Assembly: GCF_000237925.1 (NCBI RefSeq)
Contig: NC_031495.1
Span: 22,942,163 to 23,006,162, forward strand
Source: Schistosoma mansoni
Lineage: Eukaryota > Platyhelminthes > Trematoda > Strigeidida > Schistosomatidae
Reading direction: 5' to 3'
DNA: 64,000 nucleotides
The notes beneath the pieces are model-generated. The model was given only the letters and a program-made list of their open reading frames with translations. It was not told the origin of the DNA and ran no database searches. Numbering within the stretch: the stretch's first letter is position 1; every line of letters starts with the position of its first letter. Of this stretch, positions 24,801 through 33,415 are shown piece after piece. A program made the position numbers and the translations under genes.

Positions 24801-26681
24801 CGACATAGGTGTCATTTTTCCTTCTTATGGAGAATAAATGCTCCACAATTTATCCTACCAGTGACGTCAAGTGATGTTTAAAACTGGTATCTCAGCCAGA
24901 ATCAGCAAAGCAACGAACTATATGACATACAAAGTAATTATAGATGATTTAAAAGCAACTAATCTCAATATTTGAATGTAGGACTTCCAGAAGCTGTTTG
25001 TCAATGACATAATTTGTGATTTTTCCTGCACTTGGTAGTTTTTATTGGACTAATAGCAATGATCTTTTTGTTTTCGTTATTTTAAAATAACAAACTTAAA
25101 TACGATTCTTTTCGTTTTAAATTCTTTCCAATACACCAAAGACTATACTAATTAATATGTATCAAGAAAATTCTTGTCACTGTACACTAAAGAGGCAAAA
25201 TAATCCTTAGTAGTTCCGTTGGTTGCGAACACTGTCATGAAGTAGACGTATAGGTTATAGACTATATGGGCTTAATCAGTGTTCGTCATCCTATTATGGA
25301 AACGATAAACAGTAATAATCGATGGTTGGTAATTCATCGCACTTATTTTATGAGACATGCACGTCTACGAATTGCTAATGTTAATGATTCTTAGACTAAT
25401 TTTCATTACTGGTTCCAGAACAACAATGGACCACCATACACTTCCCTGGATTTGTAAAATAAACAACTAAATATTTTATAGCGACCCGCTGCTAACTAAT
25501 CCCACAAATCTAACATAGTCTTTCAATGCATTATAGGTAGGACTGTTTGTAGTATATTGTGTGATATCCAATACTTATAAATGATCTTTCTTCTCAAGCC
25601 GAACCATACAATTAGTTTCTCTATCACAGACCGATATTTCTAGACCAATAGCTTGATATTCTATCAATAACGAAAAAAAATAACGTGAACAACTAGGATT
25701 TTCACCCAAGTAACGGAAATAATCAGCAACCCATCACTGACACATGCGACACTGAATGTACTCTATTTGGGCCAAGACTTTAGAATATTTATAGAGATTT
25801 CAGTAAATTTAGAGAGTAATCGTTAGTTTTCACTGGCTGTTCAGTTCGAGCTACACCATTTTATTAATTAATGGTCAAAAATATCGTGTACTACTAATAG
25901 TAAACAGAATCACTGATTTGGATTCAAAATTTACCTAAGCCTAGTGAATTTTACACTTCAATATGGATGATTGCTAATGTAGACAACAATCAAATAGTGA
26001 GTTATTTATTTCCTATACAAAATTTAAAACCTACTGATTCTTATGGAAACCATACTTTAAAATCCTTCCAGAAGTAAATTAGTTATAAGGCTTTTCTTCT
26101 AACTGTGAAGTTACAAATCAATAGCCTTATCTGTTATTTTAAAAACCTCTTAAACTTTCAACAACCATTTGAATTACTTTCAGCTATTCCACCATATCGC
26201 TTATGTAATTATGACAGGATAAAATAGTTGGTTATGTTCCAATCCAAAAATTAATCCAATGTAAACGTGAGGTCACAAATTTTAACAGTATGATGAAGCT
26301 AATCAGCTTGTACAGAAATACTTAACAAGATCAACCAAAACTCAATATAGATGAGATTGCTTTGATTAATTGCTAACCATGTATATGGCAAAATGTTTAA
26401 AAAGAATACATGATTATGTTACTTAGTTTTACTTCAGAGATACCTACTAGATTTTGTGATGTTAAATTTCAGGGAATTCGTATTCATTTATACAAAATAA
26501 ATAGTCTGTTTTATGTATTCAGGAGCTGGGAGAATGTCTAACCTATCTAGAAGAAAATCCTGATATAAGGAAACAAATTATTTTCGCAGCCGAAGAGTTT
26601 ATTGGAGGCAAAGAATTCCAAAGAGGATATCAGGCGAAATTATATTCACATATAATCCAACATATACATTCTAGTGTATGA
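9729..26681 (+). CDS. GLT1D1: GLT1D1-like group 1 glycosyltransferase, C-terminal half (six exons)
   Basis: Exons 9729-9884, 12074-12168, 18022-18068, 22238-22353, 23446-23544 and 26523-26681 join to about 220 codons, stop at 26679. All splice sites are AG/GT. The product matches the C-terminal GT-B half of glycosyltransferase 1 domain-containing protein 1: LRDVKDP (donor-domain start), AFLEW, NLLYVGS, then [18 protein letters not shown], which contains the EX7E catalytic motif (E, seven residues, E), and PGN..... NGLVF. Family members transfer a sugar from a nucleotide donor; acceptor and location are unknown. The acceptor-binding N-terminal half is not in the exons found. Exon 4 is 116 nt, but its flanking phases need a multiple of three plus one, so there is one base too many. 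Introns are 1.1-5.9 kb and full of repeats. The gene is tail-to-tail with the PHD-SET gene. Identification is strong; whether the gene is intact is not. Confidence 0.85.
10145..10345 (+). mobile_element. Old Sm-alpha-like SINE with decayed hammerhead
   Basis: GATCAGCCTC, GGCATATGTG and TGTGCGGATTACCTC match the front part of the Sm-alpha SINE as also seen at 18595-18725. At 10288-10333, ATCCAG, TTAATGA, GTGTGAAAC and ATCCTGAATT follow in the order of the Sm-alpha hammerhead, with several core positions changed. A roughly 80-bp stretch in the middle is extra relative to the 18.6-kb copy. The copy is old and its ribozyme is expected to be inactive. It lies in intron 1 of the glycosyltransferase gene. 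Confidence 0.65.
10630..10745 (+). mobile_element. tRNA-like head of an old SINE
   Basis: TTGGTCTAGAGATTAA resembles a Pol III box A and AGTTTTGATCCCG a decayed box B. They are followed by TGGATGCGCACTGAGG, the segment that precedes the hammerhead in the schistosome tRNA-related SINE family. The hammerhead itself is missing. The family assignment is by memory of the consensus and is moderate. Confidence 0.5.
11767..11998 (+). mobile_element. 232-bp hammerhead SINE with palindromic arms and target duplication
   Basis: Flanked by a perfect 12-bp direct repeat, AAATAGTAGTCA (11755-11766 and 11999-12010). A 31-bp head is followed by an arm at 11806-11854 whose near-complete inverse lies at 11940-11989. 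Between the arms are a Pol III box B (GGGTTCGAATC, 11865-11875) and a hammerhead-like core at about 11899-11944: GTCCCATAATAGGAC stem II, GAAAC, and GTC as cleavage site. The CUGAUGAG box reads CCGGGGAG, so cleavage is probably lost. The copy lies in intron 1, its 3' repeat ending about 60 bp before exon 2 of the glycosyltransferase gene. Confidence 0.85.
12074..12168 (+). CDS. GLT1D1: Glycosyltransferase exon 2
   Basis: Acceptor TTTCCCCAG, donor GTAAGT. It encodes (L)[10 protein letters not shown]... to YNLLYVGSV, the start of the sugar-nucleotide-binding half. It begins by completing a Glu codon and ends in phase 0. Confidence 0.88.
13218..13572 (-). mobile_element. Solo LTR with 5-bp target duplication
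   Basis: A 355-bp unit on the minus strand begins TGTAAGG and ends ATAACA. It is flanked by GTAAC at 13213-13217 and 13573-13577. Inside, in the order expected for an LTR, are a TATA-like CTATAAATA (about 13373-13383) and an AATAAA signal (about 13325-13335). No internal coding region is attached, so it is a recombination remnant of an LTR retrotransposon. Superfamily is not determined. The intact duplication suggests moderate age. Confidence 0.8.
14294..14667 (-). mobile_element. Probable second solo LTR
   Basis: About 374 bp on the minus strand beginning TGTTAAG, with CTATAAATA, an AATAAA signal and then a short R/U5-like end. A TATAA repeat flanks it at 14289-14293 and 14668-14672, but such an AT-only repeat is weak support. 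The inner edge ends in TTGTA rather than the usual CA, so the boundary may be off by some bases. Confidence 0.45.
15740..16052 (-). mobile_element. 3' tail of an RTE LINE
   Basis: The minus strand reads the RTE C-terminal tail: [36 protein letters not shown] and RMLVG end, the same as in the copy at 24230-24540. It is truncated upstream and sits in intron 2 of the glycosyltransferase gene. The plus-strand open frame over it is only its antisense shadow. Confidence 0.85.
16053..18021. other. GLT1D1: Remainder of glycosyltransferase intron 2
   Basis: AT-rich intron sequence ending in a long T-rich tract before the exon at 18022. Short open frames show no recognised domain. Confidence 0.45.
18022..18068 (+). 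CDS. GLT1D1: Glycosyltransferase exon 3 (47 nt microexon)
   Basis: Acceptor TTTTTATTAG, donor GTAAGT. It encodes [16 protein letters not shown]; the last codon is completed by the first base of exon 4. It is the spacer between the VGS strand and the next strand of the GT-B fold. Confidence 0.8.
18595..18725 (+). mobile_element. Sm-alpha SINE with nearly complete hammerhead ribozyme
   Basis: AATTGATCAGTCTGTTATTG, GGCATATGTGCAT and ACTGTGCG are the Sm-alpha front part. The ribozyme spans 18656-18700: stem I ATCCAG/CTGGAT is intact, the core box is CTGACGAG (canonical CTGATGAG), stem II CCCC/AGGAC-type is present, then AAAAC where GAAAC is required, and the cleavage triplet GTC. The loss of the invariant G of GAAA should abolish cleavage. 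Sm-alpha hammerheads are known in schistosomes. It lies in intron 3. Confidence 0.85.
18726..22237. other. GLT1D1: Glycosyltransferase intron 3, otherwise featureless
   Basis: About 3.5 kb of AT-rich intron after the Sm-alpha copy. No coding block, RNA gene or clear repeat was recognised. Confidence 0.45.
22238..22353 (+). CDS. GLT1D1: Glycosyltransferase exon 4, with apparent one-base frameshift
   Basis: Acceptor AATTTTAG, donor GAA|GTAAGT. The upstream frame gives [21 protein letters not shown]. The downstream frame gives [15 protein letters not shown], ending in the second Glu of EX7E. The two frames differ by one base, and the change of frame falls near the CTCCC run at about 22308. The exon length of 116 nt is incompatible with the phases on both sides (115 would fit). 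Either the base is a sequencing or assembly error or the gene is damaged in this genome. Confidence 0.8.
23446..23544 (+). CDS. GLT1D1: Glycosyltransferase exon 5
   Basis: Acceptor ATACATAG, donor GTGGGT, phase 0 on both sides. It encodes [16 protein letters not shown].. to NGLVFRTSK. The run after the EX7E motif, including PGN and NGLVF, is typical of group 1 glycosyltransferases and contacts the nucleotide-sugar. Confidence 0.9.
23640..24570 (+). mobile_element. 5'-truncated RTE LINE fragment
   Basis: Three open pieces in different frames on the plus strand: 23700-23942 ([15 protein letters not shown], the RT active-site region with FADD changed to FAND), 23953-24204 ([26 protein letters not shown]) and 24222-24566 ([12 protein letters not shown] to RMLVGGLCS). 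It lacks endonuclease and most of the RT. It is dead and lies in intron 5 of the glycosyltransferase gene. The protein is related to, but diverged from, the copy at 664-3211. Confidence 0.88.
24590..24830 (-). mobile_element. Diverged LINE 3' tail
   Basis: The words TGAGCCACGTCAC, GGTGACTTCATGAACTGATG and CCATGTCTTGGTTTGATCG, followed by CTTCTCCAGCAAACAT, align in order with the minus-strand LINE tails at 43380-43970 and 46915-47845. It is strongly diverged and therefore old. It directly follows the RTE fragment in intron 5. Confidence 0.55.
24831..26522. other. GLT1D1: Remainder of glycosyltransferase intron 5
   Basis: AT-rich intron without recognised coding, RNA or repeat features. Confidence 0.45.
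26523..26681 (+). CDS. GLT1D1: Glycosyltransferase last exon
   Basis: Acceptor TGTATTCAG; open for 52 codons to TGA at 26679-26681. It encodes [19 protein letters not shown].. and a C-terminal helix ([18 protein letters not shown]), matching the C-terminal helices that end GLT1D1 proteins. Confidence 0.88.
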   Translation, partial: ELGECLTYLEENPDIRKQIIFAAEEFIGGKEFQRGYQAKLYSHIIQHIHSSV

Positions 26682-26792
26682 TCAACCTATACAGCAGTCG
26701 AGAGTATAACAAACAAAATCAGTGACAACACTTTTCTATAAATTTCATTATGAATGATAATCAAAAGCATATATTTCCAATTAGAAAGTAAT

Positions 26793-26798
26793 AATAAA
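26793..26798 (+). promoter_or_regulatory. Candidate polyadenylation signal of the glycosyltransferase gene
   Basis: AATAAA lies 112 bp past the stop codon. Further AATAAA-like words follow in the AT-rich sequence to about 26840, so the exact signal used is uncertain. Confidence 0.5.
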
Positions 26799-27135
26799 GT
26801 TTCTCACTGAAGTATTATTCACTATAATATAAAATAATAAAATCAAATTTCGTCTATTTTAAATGTTAGAAAGATGGGGGATTCTGATATGATAAGATTT
26901 CTATGACATAAAGATCACATTTTTCACTAGATTTATAAAGGATATATCAATATCATCTTACATAAAAAATAAGAACACAATAGTCCGAGTATGGCTAAGA
27001 TCTATGTCATTATCTTTGTAGTTGTGCTACTGAACGAGTTTTATGGAATAAATCACACGATCAAATTTGTTCAGTGCATATTAACACCTACGATATCCTT
27101 TTAAAACAAGGCATAAAAACGATTTTTCATGAAGA

Positions 27136-27148
27136 ACAGTATACGAGT
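27136..27148 (+). repeat. Left target-site duplication of the LINE
   Basis: ACAGTATACGAGT, repeated exactly at 31023-31035. Confidence 0.9.
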
Positions 27149-30100
27149 CACGACCGTAGCTGCTATCTTGACGTGGTGGTCGGGCTTGCCTATCGCGATG
27201 ACCCAACCGAGCTTTATTGGTTGGAACATATGTTCCTGTAGGTTCTACCATGCCAGGCAGGTCGATTGGAGAACGGTAAGACTGAAAGCAGCAACTCAAG
27301 GTCTGAAGGGCGAAGTTGTACTGCTGACTGTATAGGGGTGTGACGACAGTAAGGTTTTTCCCTCGGACAACCAGAATCTGCAGCGATGCTACCTTCTCAC
27401 AAGAAAGGAAGAAGTTAGAAAAGGTCGACCCTCAAAACGTCACACCCCATCTTACCTAACAGATTTCCGTCTCCAGAGGAAAGACCCTCTGAAGAACGGT
27501 GCTAACACTTCAAAAACCTCCCACAAAAAAGTCGTGCGTGACCGGCCTCAAGCAGTTGTCCCTTGGGCTCTGCGGTCACGCTGTCAGGTCGTTAAGATCA
27601 GTACTAATTCAACTTTCTTTTCAGGTTCCTCAAGAAATACCCTTCAACGATGTGGGCAGCCGAGAAGTGACATCAGACCTCATACCCATAACAGCACACG
27701 AGACTAAGTTGGTCACAAGCAAATCCTTCCTACACCTAATAACTCCACGACTAACACTTCTCACGTTCCTTAATCACCGCGCCGCTAATGCAAACAATCC
27801 GAGTAAGCGGAACGTTACTCCCAGTCTCCTGAAACCACGCTCTAAACTACCTGTAGGAACTTTTAACGTCCGAACACTGCAAAATAGGACAACAGGCTTT
27901 CTTAGCTAGAACTTTAGAATCTCACACCATCGATGTGTGCTGCGTCTCCGAAACGCGCATACAAGATCCGAGCAGCGTCGTTCATTTGACCTCACCATAT
28001 CAAAATAAAGAACCAACTCGATTCACACTTCGTTTATCTGGAAGTCCTGATGCTGCTCTCCGTGGCCTCGCTGTTGTAGGTATACCATTGAATCCTAGGG
28101 TAGAACTAGCTCTTTTAGACTGGACCCCAGTAGACAGTCGTCTATGCGCTGTCCGACTAAACAGAACAGTAAGGACTCGGAAAGATAGGGACACTCGTCG
28201 TTGCTTGTTCATCGTCTCTGCCTACTCTCCCGCTTACTGCAGCTCAGATGATGTAAAAGATGAGTTTTACAGAAAGCTTTCTGACCTTCTCCGAAAAGCT
28301 AGGTACTTTGATGTAGTAATAGTGGCTGGTGACTTCAATGTTCAAGTAGGTAAACTAAGCGAAAGGGAAATACACCTGGGTCGATCTTATGGTGTCGTGG
28401 CTCAAAAAACAGATAATGGCGACAGCCTGTTGCAGCTATGCTCAGATAATCACCTGTTTCTTGCAAATACTGACTTTAATCACAAGGAAAAATATTTTTT
28501 GACATAGCAACCCCCAAATTCGTCCCAACATTAGACCCAACTAAATCACATCGCTATCATCCACCGATGGAGGGGCTCGATAGAAGACTGTCGCTCATTC
28601 TGGAACCAATGTTTAGACTCAGATCATGCTCTAGTGCGAGCGCGTATCTGTCTGCGTCTTACTAGATGTAGGAAAGACGCTGCAGGGACGTCTCTTATGG
28701 TTCTACTTAATGATAGGCAAAATAAGAATATATTTCAGGAACAACTAGAAAAACAGTTAGGCAGCCATGTAAGTTCTGCCCACCCCGAGGCAGCGTGGAA
28801 TGACATGTGAAAAGCTGTGGAAACAGCAGTGATATCTGCTAGTACGGTAAACCATAAGGTTAAGGAGAAACACTGGATCTCAGCAGCATCTACTGCACTG
28901 ATCGATGCTCGAAAACTCATCCCATATGGCTCTGAACATAACGAAGAGCGAAGTCAGCTTAAGCGAAGGCTAATAAGAAGCCTACGCAATGATCGCGAAC
29001 AGTGGTGGGTAGCGAAAGCAAGAGAGATGGAAAAGGCATTGGCAATAGGTAACAGCAGACAACTGTTCAGACTTGTTAAGGAAACCGATATAAGGAATCC
29101 AACTGTTAGCGGAACTGTCTAGGAAAAAGATGGACATATTACTCACTCTCAGTCTAGGAGATTGGATCGATGGGCAGAACACTTTAGGGATCAGTTCAAC
29201 TGACCTTCAGTCACACTTCAGTTTCCCATGATCTCTAATCGACCTGAATGGCAAGTTGATGTAAGTCCTCAAACTCTTTACGAGGTTGATAAAGCTATAG
29301 GAAATCTGAAGCGTGGGAAAGCAGCGGACCCTGACAGGTTTACTCCTGAGTTTTTTAGAGATGGTGGTCCGGTACTAGCACCAAGATTGACTGAGGTCTT
29401 AGGTAGAATCTGGGAACTGGACGTAATTCCATCGGACTGGTTCCAATAACCGATTGTGCCAGTCTATAAGAAAGGACAAAAGTCCTCTCGTGACAATAAC
29501 AGGAGAATCAGTTTGACTAATAAAGTGTCTAAAATATTAGCTTCAATAATATTTCGACGCCTAACCAAAGCTCTTGAAGAGCAGACTAGAGGAAACAAGG
29601 CTGGTTTTCGACCTGAACGTGGCTGTATAGACCAGATATTCACACTACGTCACGTCCTAGAAAATAGACACATATTCAGGGGTCTCACAATAAGAGTATA
29701 TCTCAACCTTAAGGCGGCATTTGACTCTGTTGATCGTGGGGTTCTGTGGCAGTGTTTGTCACTAAAAGGAATACCAAAGAAGTACATTAACCTTATAAAG
29801 GCTCTCTACTCGAACACAACTGGTCGAGTTAGAGCTCATGGAGAACTGTCATCAGAATCGATTACCTCAAGTGGTGTTCGTCAGGGCTGTCCACTCTCCC
29901 CAATCTTGTTCAACTTTGTCGTTGACATGCTTTAAGAGATATCACTTTCATCATCTCAATCTCCAGGAGTTGGACTTTTACCGGGAGGCTTACTTGTTGA
30001 CTTAGAATACGCCGACGACATAGTTTTATTTGGTGAAGACGCTGACAAAATGCAGAGTCTTCTGACCACTATAAGCAACAATGCAGGCATGTTCGGGATG

Positions 30101-31022
30101 CGATTCTCCCCCTCGAAATGCAAAATGTTACTTCAGGATTGGGTTGCATCGATACCTGAACTAATGATAGAGAGTGAAGTAGTTGAGAGTGTTGACCGCT
30201 TCACTTATCTTGAGAGTCTCATCAGCCCTTATGGTCTGGTGTGTGACGAAATCTCAACACGGATACAGAAGGTTCATCTGGTTTTCGCCAACTTGCGTCA
30301 TTTATGGCGTAGGCGAGATATCCGTCTACTAACCAAAGGACAGGTTTACTGCGAGTAAGAGTACACGACATTCGTAGGCTCCTAGTATTCGATCATAGGT
30401 GTCTACGAAGCATTGCTCGTATATCCTGGGACCACCGGGTAAGTAATACAGATGTTAGGAAACGGGTACTAGGTAAGGATGGCAAATCGATTGGTGAAAT
30501 AGTGAAACTTCATCAGTTGAGATGACTGGGACGTGTTACGTATGCCCAACCACCGACTGCCCCGACGTGCAATGTTTTATGGTGGAGTAGGTTGGAAGAA
30601 AGCTAGGGGCGGTCAGACCAAAACGTAGCACAAATCCTTGAAGTCACTGACAATTGGACTGAGCCATGTTGGTAGGTGTAGAATGCCTGGTTGGAATCCG
30701 CGAGATGATAGCAATCGATGGTTAGAGACCTTGAATGACATGGCTCAAAATCATTTGCAATGGCGAAGGTGCATCCACTCTTTGTGTTTTGCCAAATTCT
30801 AATCTTCTGAATTCTTCATGCTCCTTTTCTCTCAAAATTTATTTTACTGGACTATGCTCCTTAAATAACATTTTCAGACCCTAATCTTTCGGATTACTGC
30901 TCATACTTTTACTACCTCTACCACTATGGGATTTGAATCAACAACTGCATCTCTGTGCTGTGGTATGGCAACTTGAACTGATATACTTACGTACGAAGTT
31001 CTACGCTATTGCTATCTGTCTG
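27149..31022 (+). mobile_element. Nearly full-length AP-endonuclease LINE with 13-bp target duplications
   Basis: The 3,874-bp element is bounded by a perfect 13-bp repeat. A leader of about 350 bp is followed by coding remnants in several frames. The endonuclease runs from about 27850 to 28500 (VGTFNVRTL, CVSETRIQD, VAGDFNVQVG). The linker is at 28817-29122. The reverse transcriptase runs from about 29228 to 30030 (KAADPD, NKAGFRP, AAFDSVD, GVRQGCPLSP, then YADD at 30008-30019). The C-terminal tail (30050-30760) contains DRFTYLESLISPYG and an [11 protein letters not shown] remnant. Many stops and shifts separate these, so it cannot move by itself. The 3' end has a short CTGTCTG-type tail, like the other LINE tails in this window. 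Clade is RTE- or CR1-like and is not settled. It lies between the 3' ends of the two host genes. Confidence 0.92.
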
Positions 31023-31035
31023 ACAGTATACGAGT
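31023..31035 (+). repeat. Right target-site duplication of the LINE
   Basis: Exact copy of the 13 bp at 27136-27148, directly after the LINE 3' end. Confidence 0.9.
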
Positions 31036-32764
31036 ATTAAGACAAAGAATTTTTCTAGTTTGCCTAAACTCTAATAAAGAGTAACTTCACCGTGGAATCC
31101 ACTAGCTAGTCATACTAGGAGGGTTTCAGCTACGAACATGAACAAATCCGGTACTACTGAATTGAATGTTCAATTCTGATGAGCGAAATAAGAACTACAT
31201 CTAAATTTAAAAGATAACTGAGATCGTTCGGTAAACTCTGAATAATCTATTGTTCATTTCGTGTAGATATCTACAAAACTGGCAGATTTTGATAACCTGC
31301 GGTGGTAATTTACAAGCAGTAACTTCATAATTCTTTGGAGTTAAAAACATTCCAAATACAAAAATAATCGTCGCTTGAAAAGAATATTCTAAGCTTTATA
31401 AGACTACAAAGTCGAAGAATATGCGCATGCAACAATTTTCAACCACTGATAAATGTTCCCTTAACGACAGTCAAATTAATTTTTCCAGTGTAATATAAAA
31501 TAATTGCAAAATATATGCATTATTCCTGATAAGTGATTTTGAAGACGTTTTTAATTTTAGCTGTTTAAAAATTGCCGACAAAAACTTAGTACGTAAGAGG
31601 AAACTGACTAAGTACCACTTACAATTCCCATCACAAACCTAATTCGGCAAGAATTCAAATCACACACATGTATATTATCGGCATTTTATTAGATCAAGCA
31701 GTTCCTATATATGTGAAGAAATATATCAGCATGAAAAAAATGAGAGGAAATAAGAACAAGAAGCCGCTGCCTTGACAAGTGAAATCAAAAGAAACAATGA
31801 CGAACCAGATTACGGGCGAAGGCAGGAAATACGATCAAACACATGTACAACACCCATTACTTGTACAATAAACAAATAATACTTCATTTATACAACATAC
31901 ACAAGATAAATGTTCATTTAAACGAACGCAAATCAGATTAAAATGATTAAAACATTCATATGAAAAAGTCAAAGATTTACAAGATTTTGAATTGAAACAA
32001 AGTCGTTTAGGCATACTGAAACTGCCTGCAGTAATTTTACATGTAACTTGAAAGTGATGACAAAACGACCGGGATCAATAGTTTTGGAATATTAATATGA
32101 AATGCATAGGGTTAAAGAAATTAAACATAGTAATGAATATGAGATGACTGATTTATTAAAATGTTGAACAGCAGTTCACACCAATACAGGATTGGCGTTT
32201 ATATGAATATATTTTCACATATACTCATCAGGAAACAATTCGTTGTACAGCTAAAAAGTGTTAAGTGGACTGTTGTCCAATAAGAACTGATTACCGGATA
32301 TTATTGTACATTTGAAAAACCGACAATCCACTGGAGCACCAAAATAATGAGGTATGTTGATAAAAGAATAGAAAATACACAAGCAATATACATACACGAA
32401 TCGATAACAATTTAGGTGAAGTCTCTGGGGAAGGCTTGATAACCAGCTGATAACATAGTATGTTCGTAGGTTATTTAAAAAAATTTTAAATGTTACTTAA
32501 GATGAAAAATATGACATTGGTTGAGATAAACTTAATGTATCAAAATAAGAATCTGTACAAAAATGCTTTGATGAACTGAGTTTGAGAATATAGAACTCTG
32601 AGATTATTGAACGAGAATAAGACAGTATGAGAACTGAGGTCACAAAAAGAAACCATCATAAACTGAAAATGATTGGATTTAATATTAGAAAAGATTGTAA
32701 GTAATCCGTGTATAATGTATACATTGGAGTATCAAATAGTTAGATAATCTGCTTTATATTAAAA
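31036..32764. other. Intergenic region and 3' UTR of the PHD-SET gene
   Basis: No coding block was seen. The part nearest 32764 should be the 3' untranslated region of the minus-strand gene. No single polyadenylation signal stands out among several AT-rich candidates. Confidence 0.45.
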
Positions 32765-33415
32765 TCAACATACTGCCCCGTTATTGTTTGTCGATGAGCG
32801 ATCGTTGTTTGAGTTCATTTTTTGTGAAGCACAACCCACTTTAGTTAGATCTAATTGGGCTTGCAGGCTATCTCTGATGCGCAGAAGGGTTTGTTCGACA
32901 TTGTCGAAATGACCAGTAACGACATCAGGATAAAAGAAAAAGCCTTCATTATTTTTAGAATACTTTGAGGGATGTTTAGAGATTGTACAAGAAAACTTCT
33001 TTGTATTTAAGTAAGGCTGACTGGAAACTCGGTGATGCCACGGAGAAGTGTTACGTTTTTCTCGTTCATAAGATCGCGTTTCTTGCCACACACGTATTTC
33101 GTTATCGCGTTGTATGAAGTATTCCAATGACCCAGATAGATGAGTTGGGTTATCTTCTGGATTCTTCTCGATATCATACGATGGAGCAACCGGACTGTTT
33201 GAAGACACTGGATGTCCGGAGAATGAAGGGATAGGAGGAGGTGGTGGGGGCGGTGGAGTGCCCGTGGAAATCACCAAACCATAGAGATGTTGGGAATCAT
33301 CTAAGTTAAATGTTTTCTTATAGTAATGAGCCAGTCTATCAAAATGTATCTCTTTAGTAGAAACTGGTATATTAACTGAAGGTTTTTGGTCTACAACTTC
33401 GGAACCAATACGAAC
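32765..33415 (-). CDS. KMT2E/SETD5: PHD-SET gene, last exon
   Basis: Acceptor TTTTTAG at 33416-33417 side; open from [12 protein letters not shown] to the stop. It encodes [17 protein letters not shown], then an eight-proline run ([13 protein letters not shown]) and a polar C-terminus. Proline runs are also found at the C-terminus of KMT2E. Confidence 0.92.
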   Translation of the reverse strand, partial: VRIGSEVVDQKPSVNIPVSTKEIHFDRLAHYYKKTFNLDDSQHLYGLVISTGTPPPPPPPPIPSFSGHPVSSNSPVAPSYDIEKNPEDNPTHLSGSLEYFIQRDNEIRVWQETRSYEREKRNTSPWHHRVSSQPYLNTKKFSCTISKHPSKYSKNNEGFFFYPDVVTGHFDNVEQTLLRIRDSLQAQLDLTKVGCASQKMNSNNDRSSTNNNGAVC

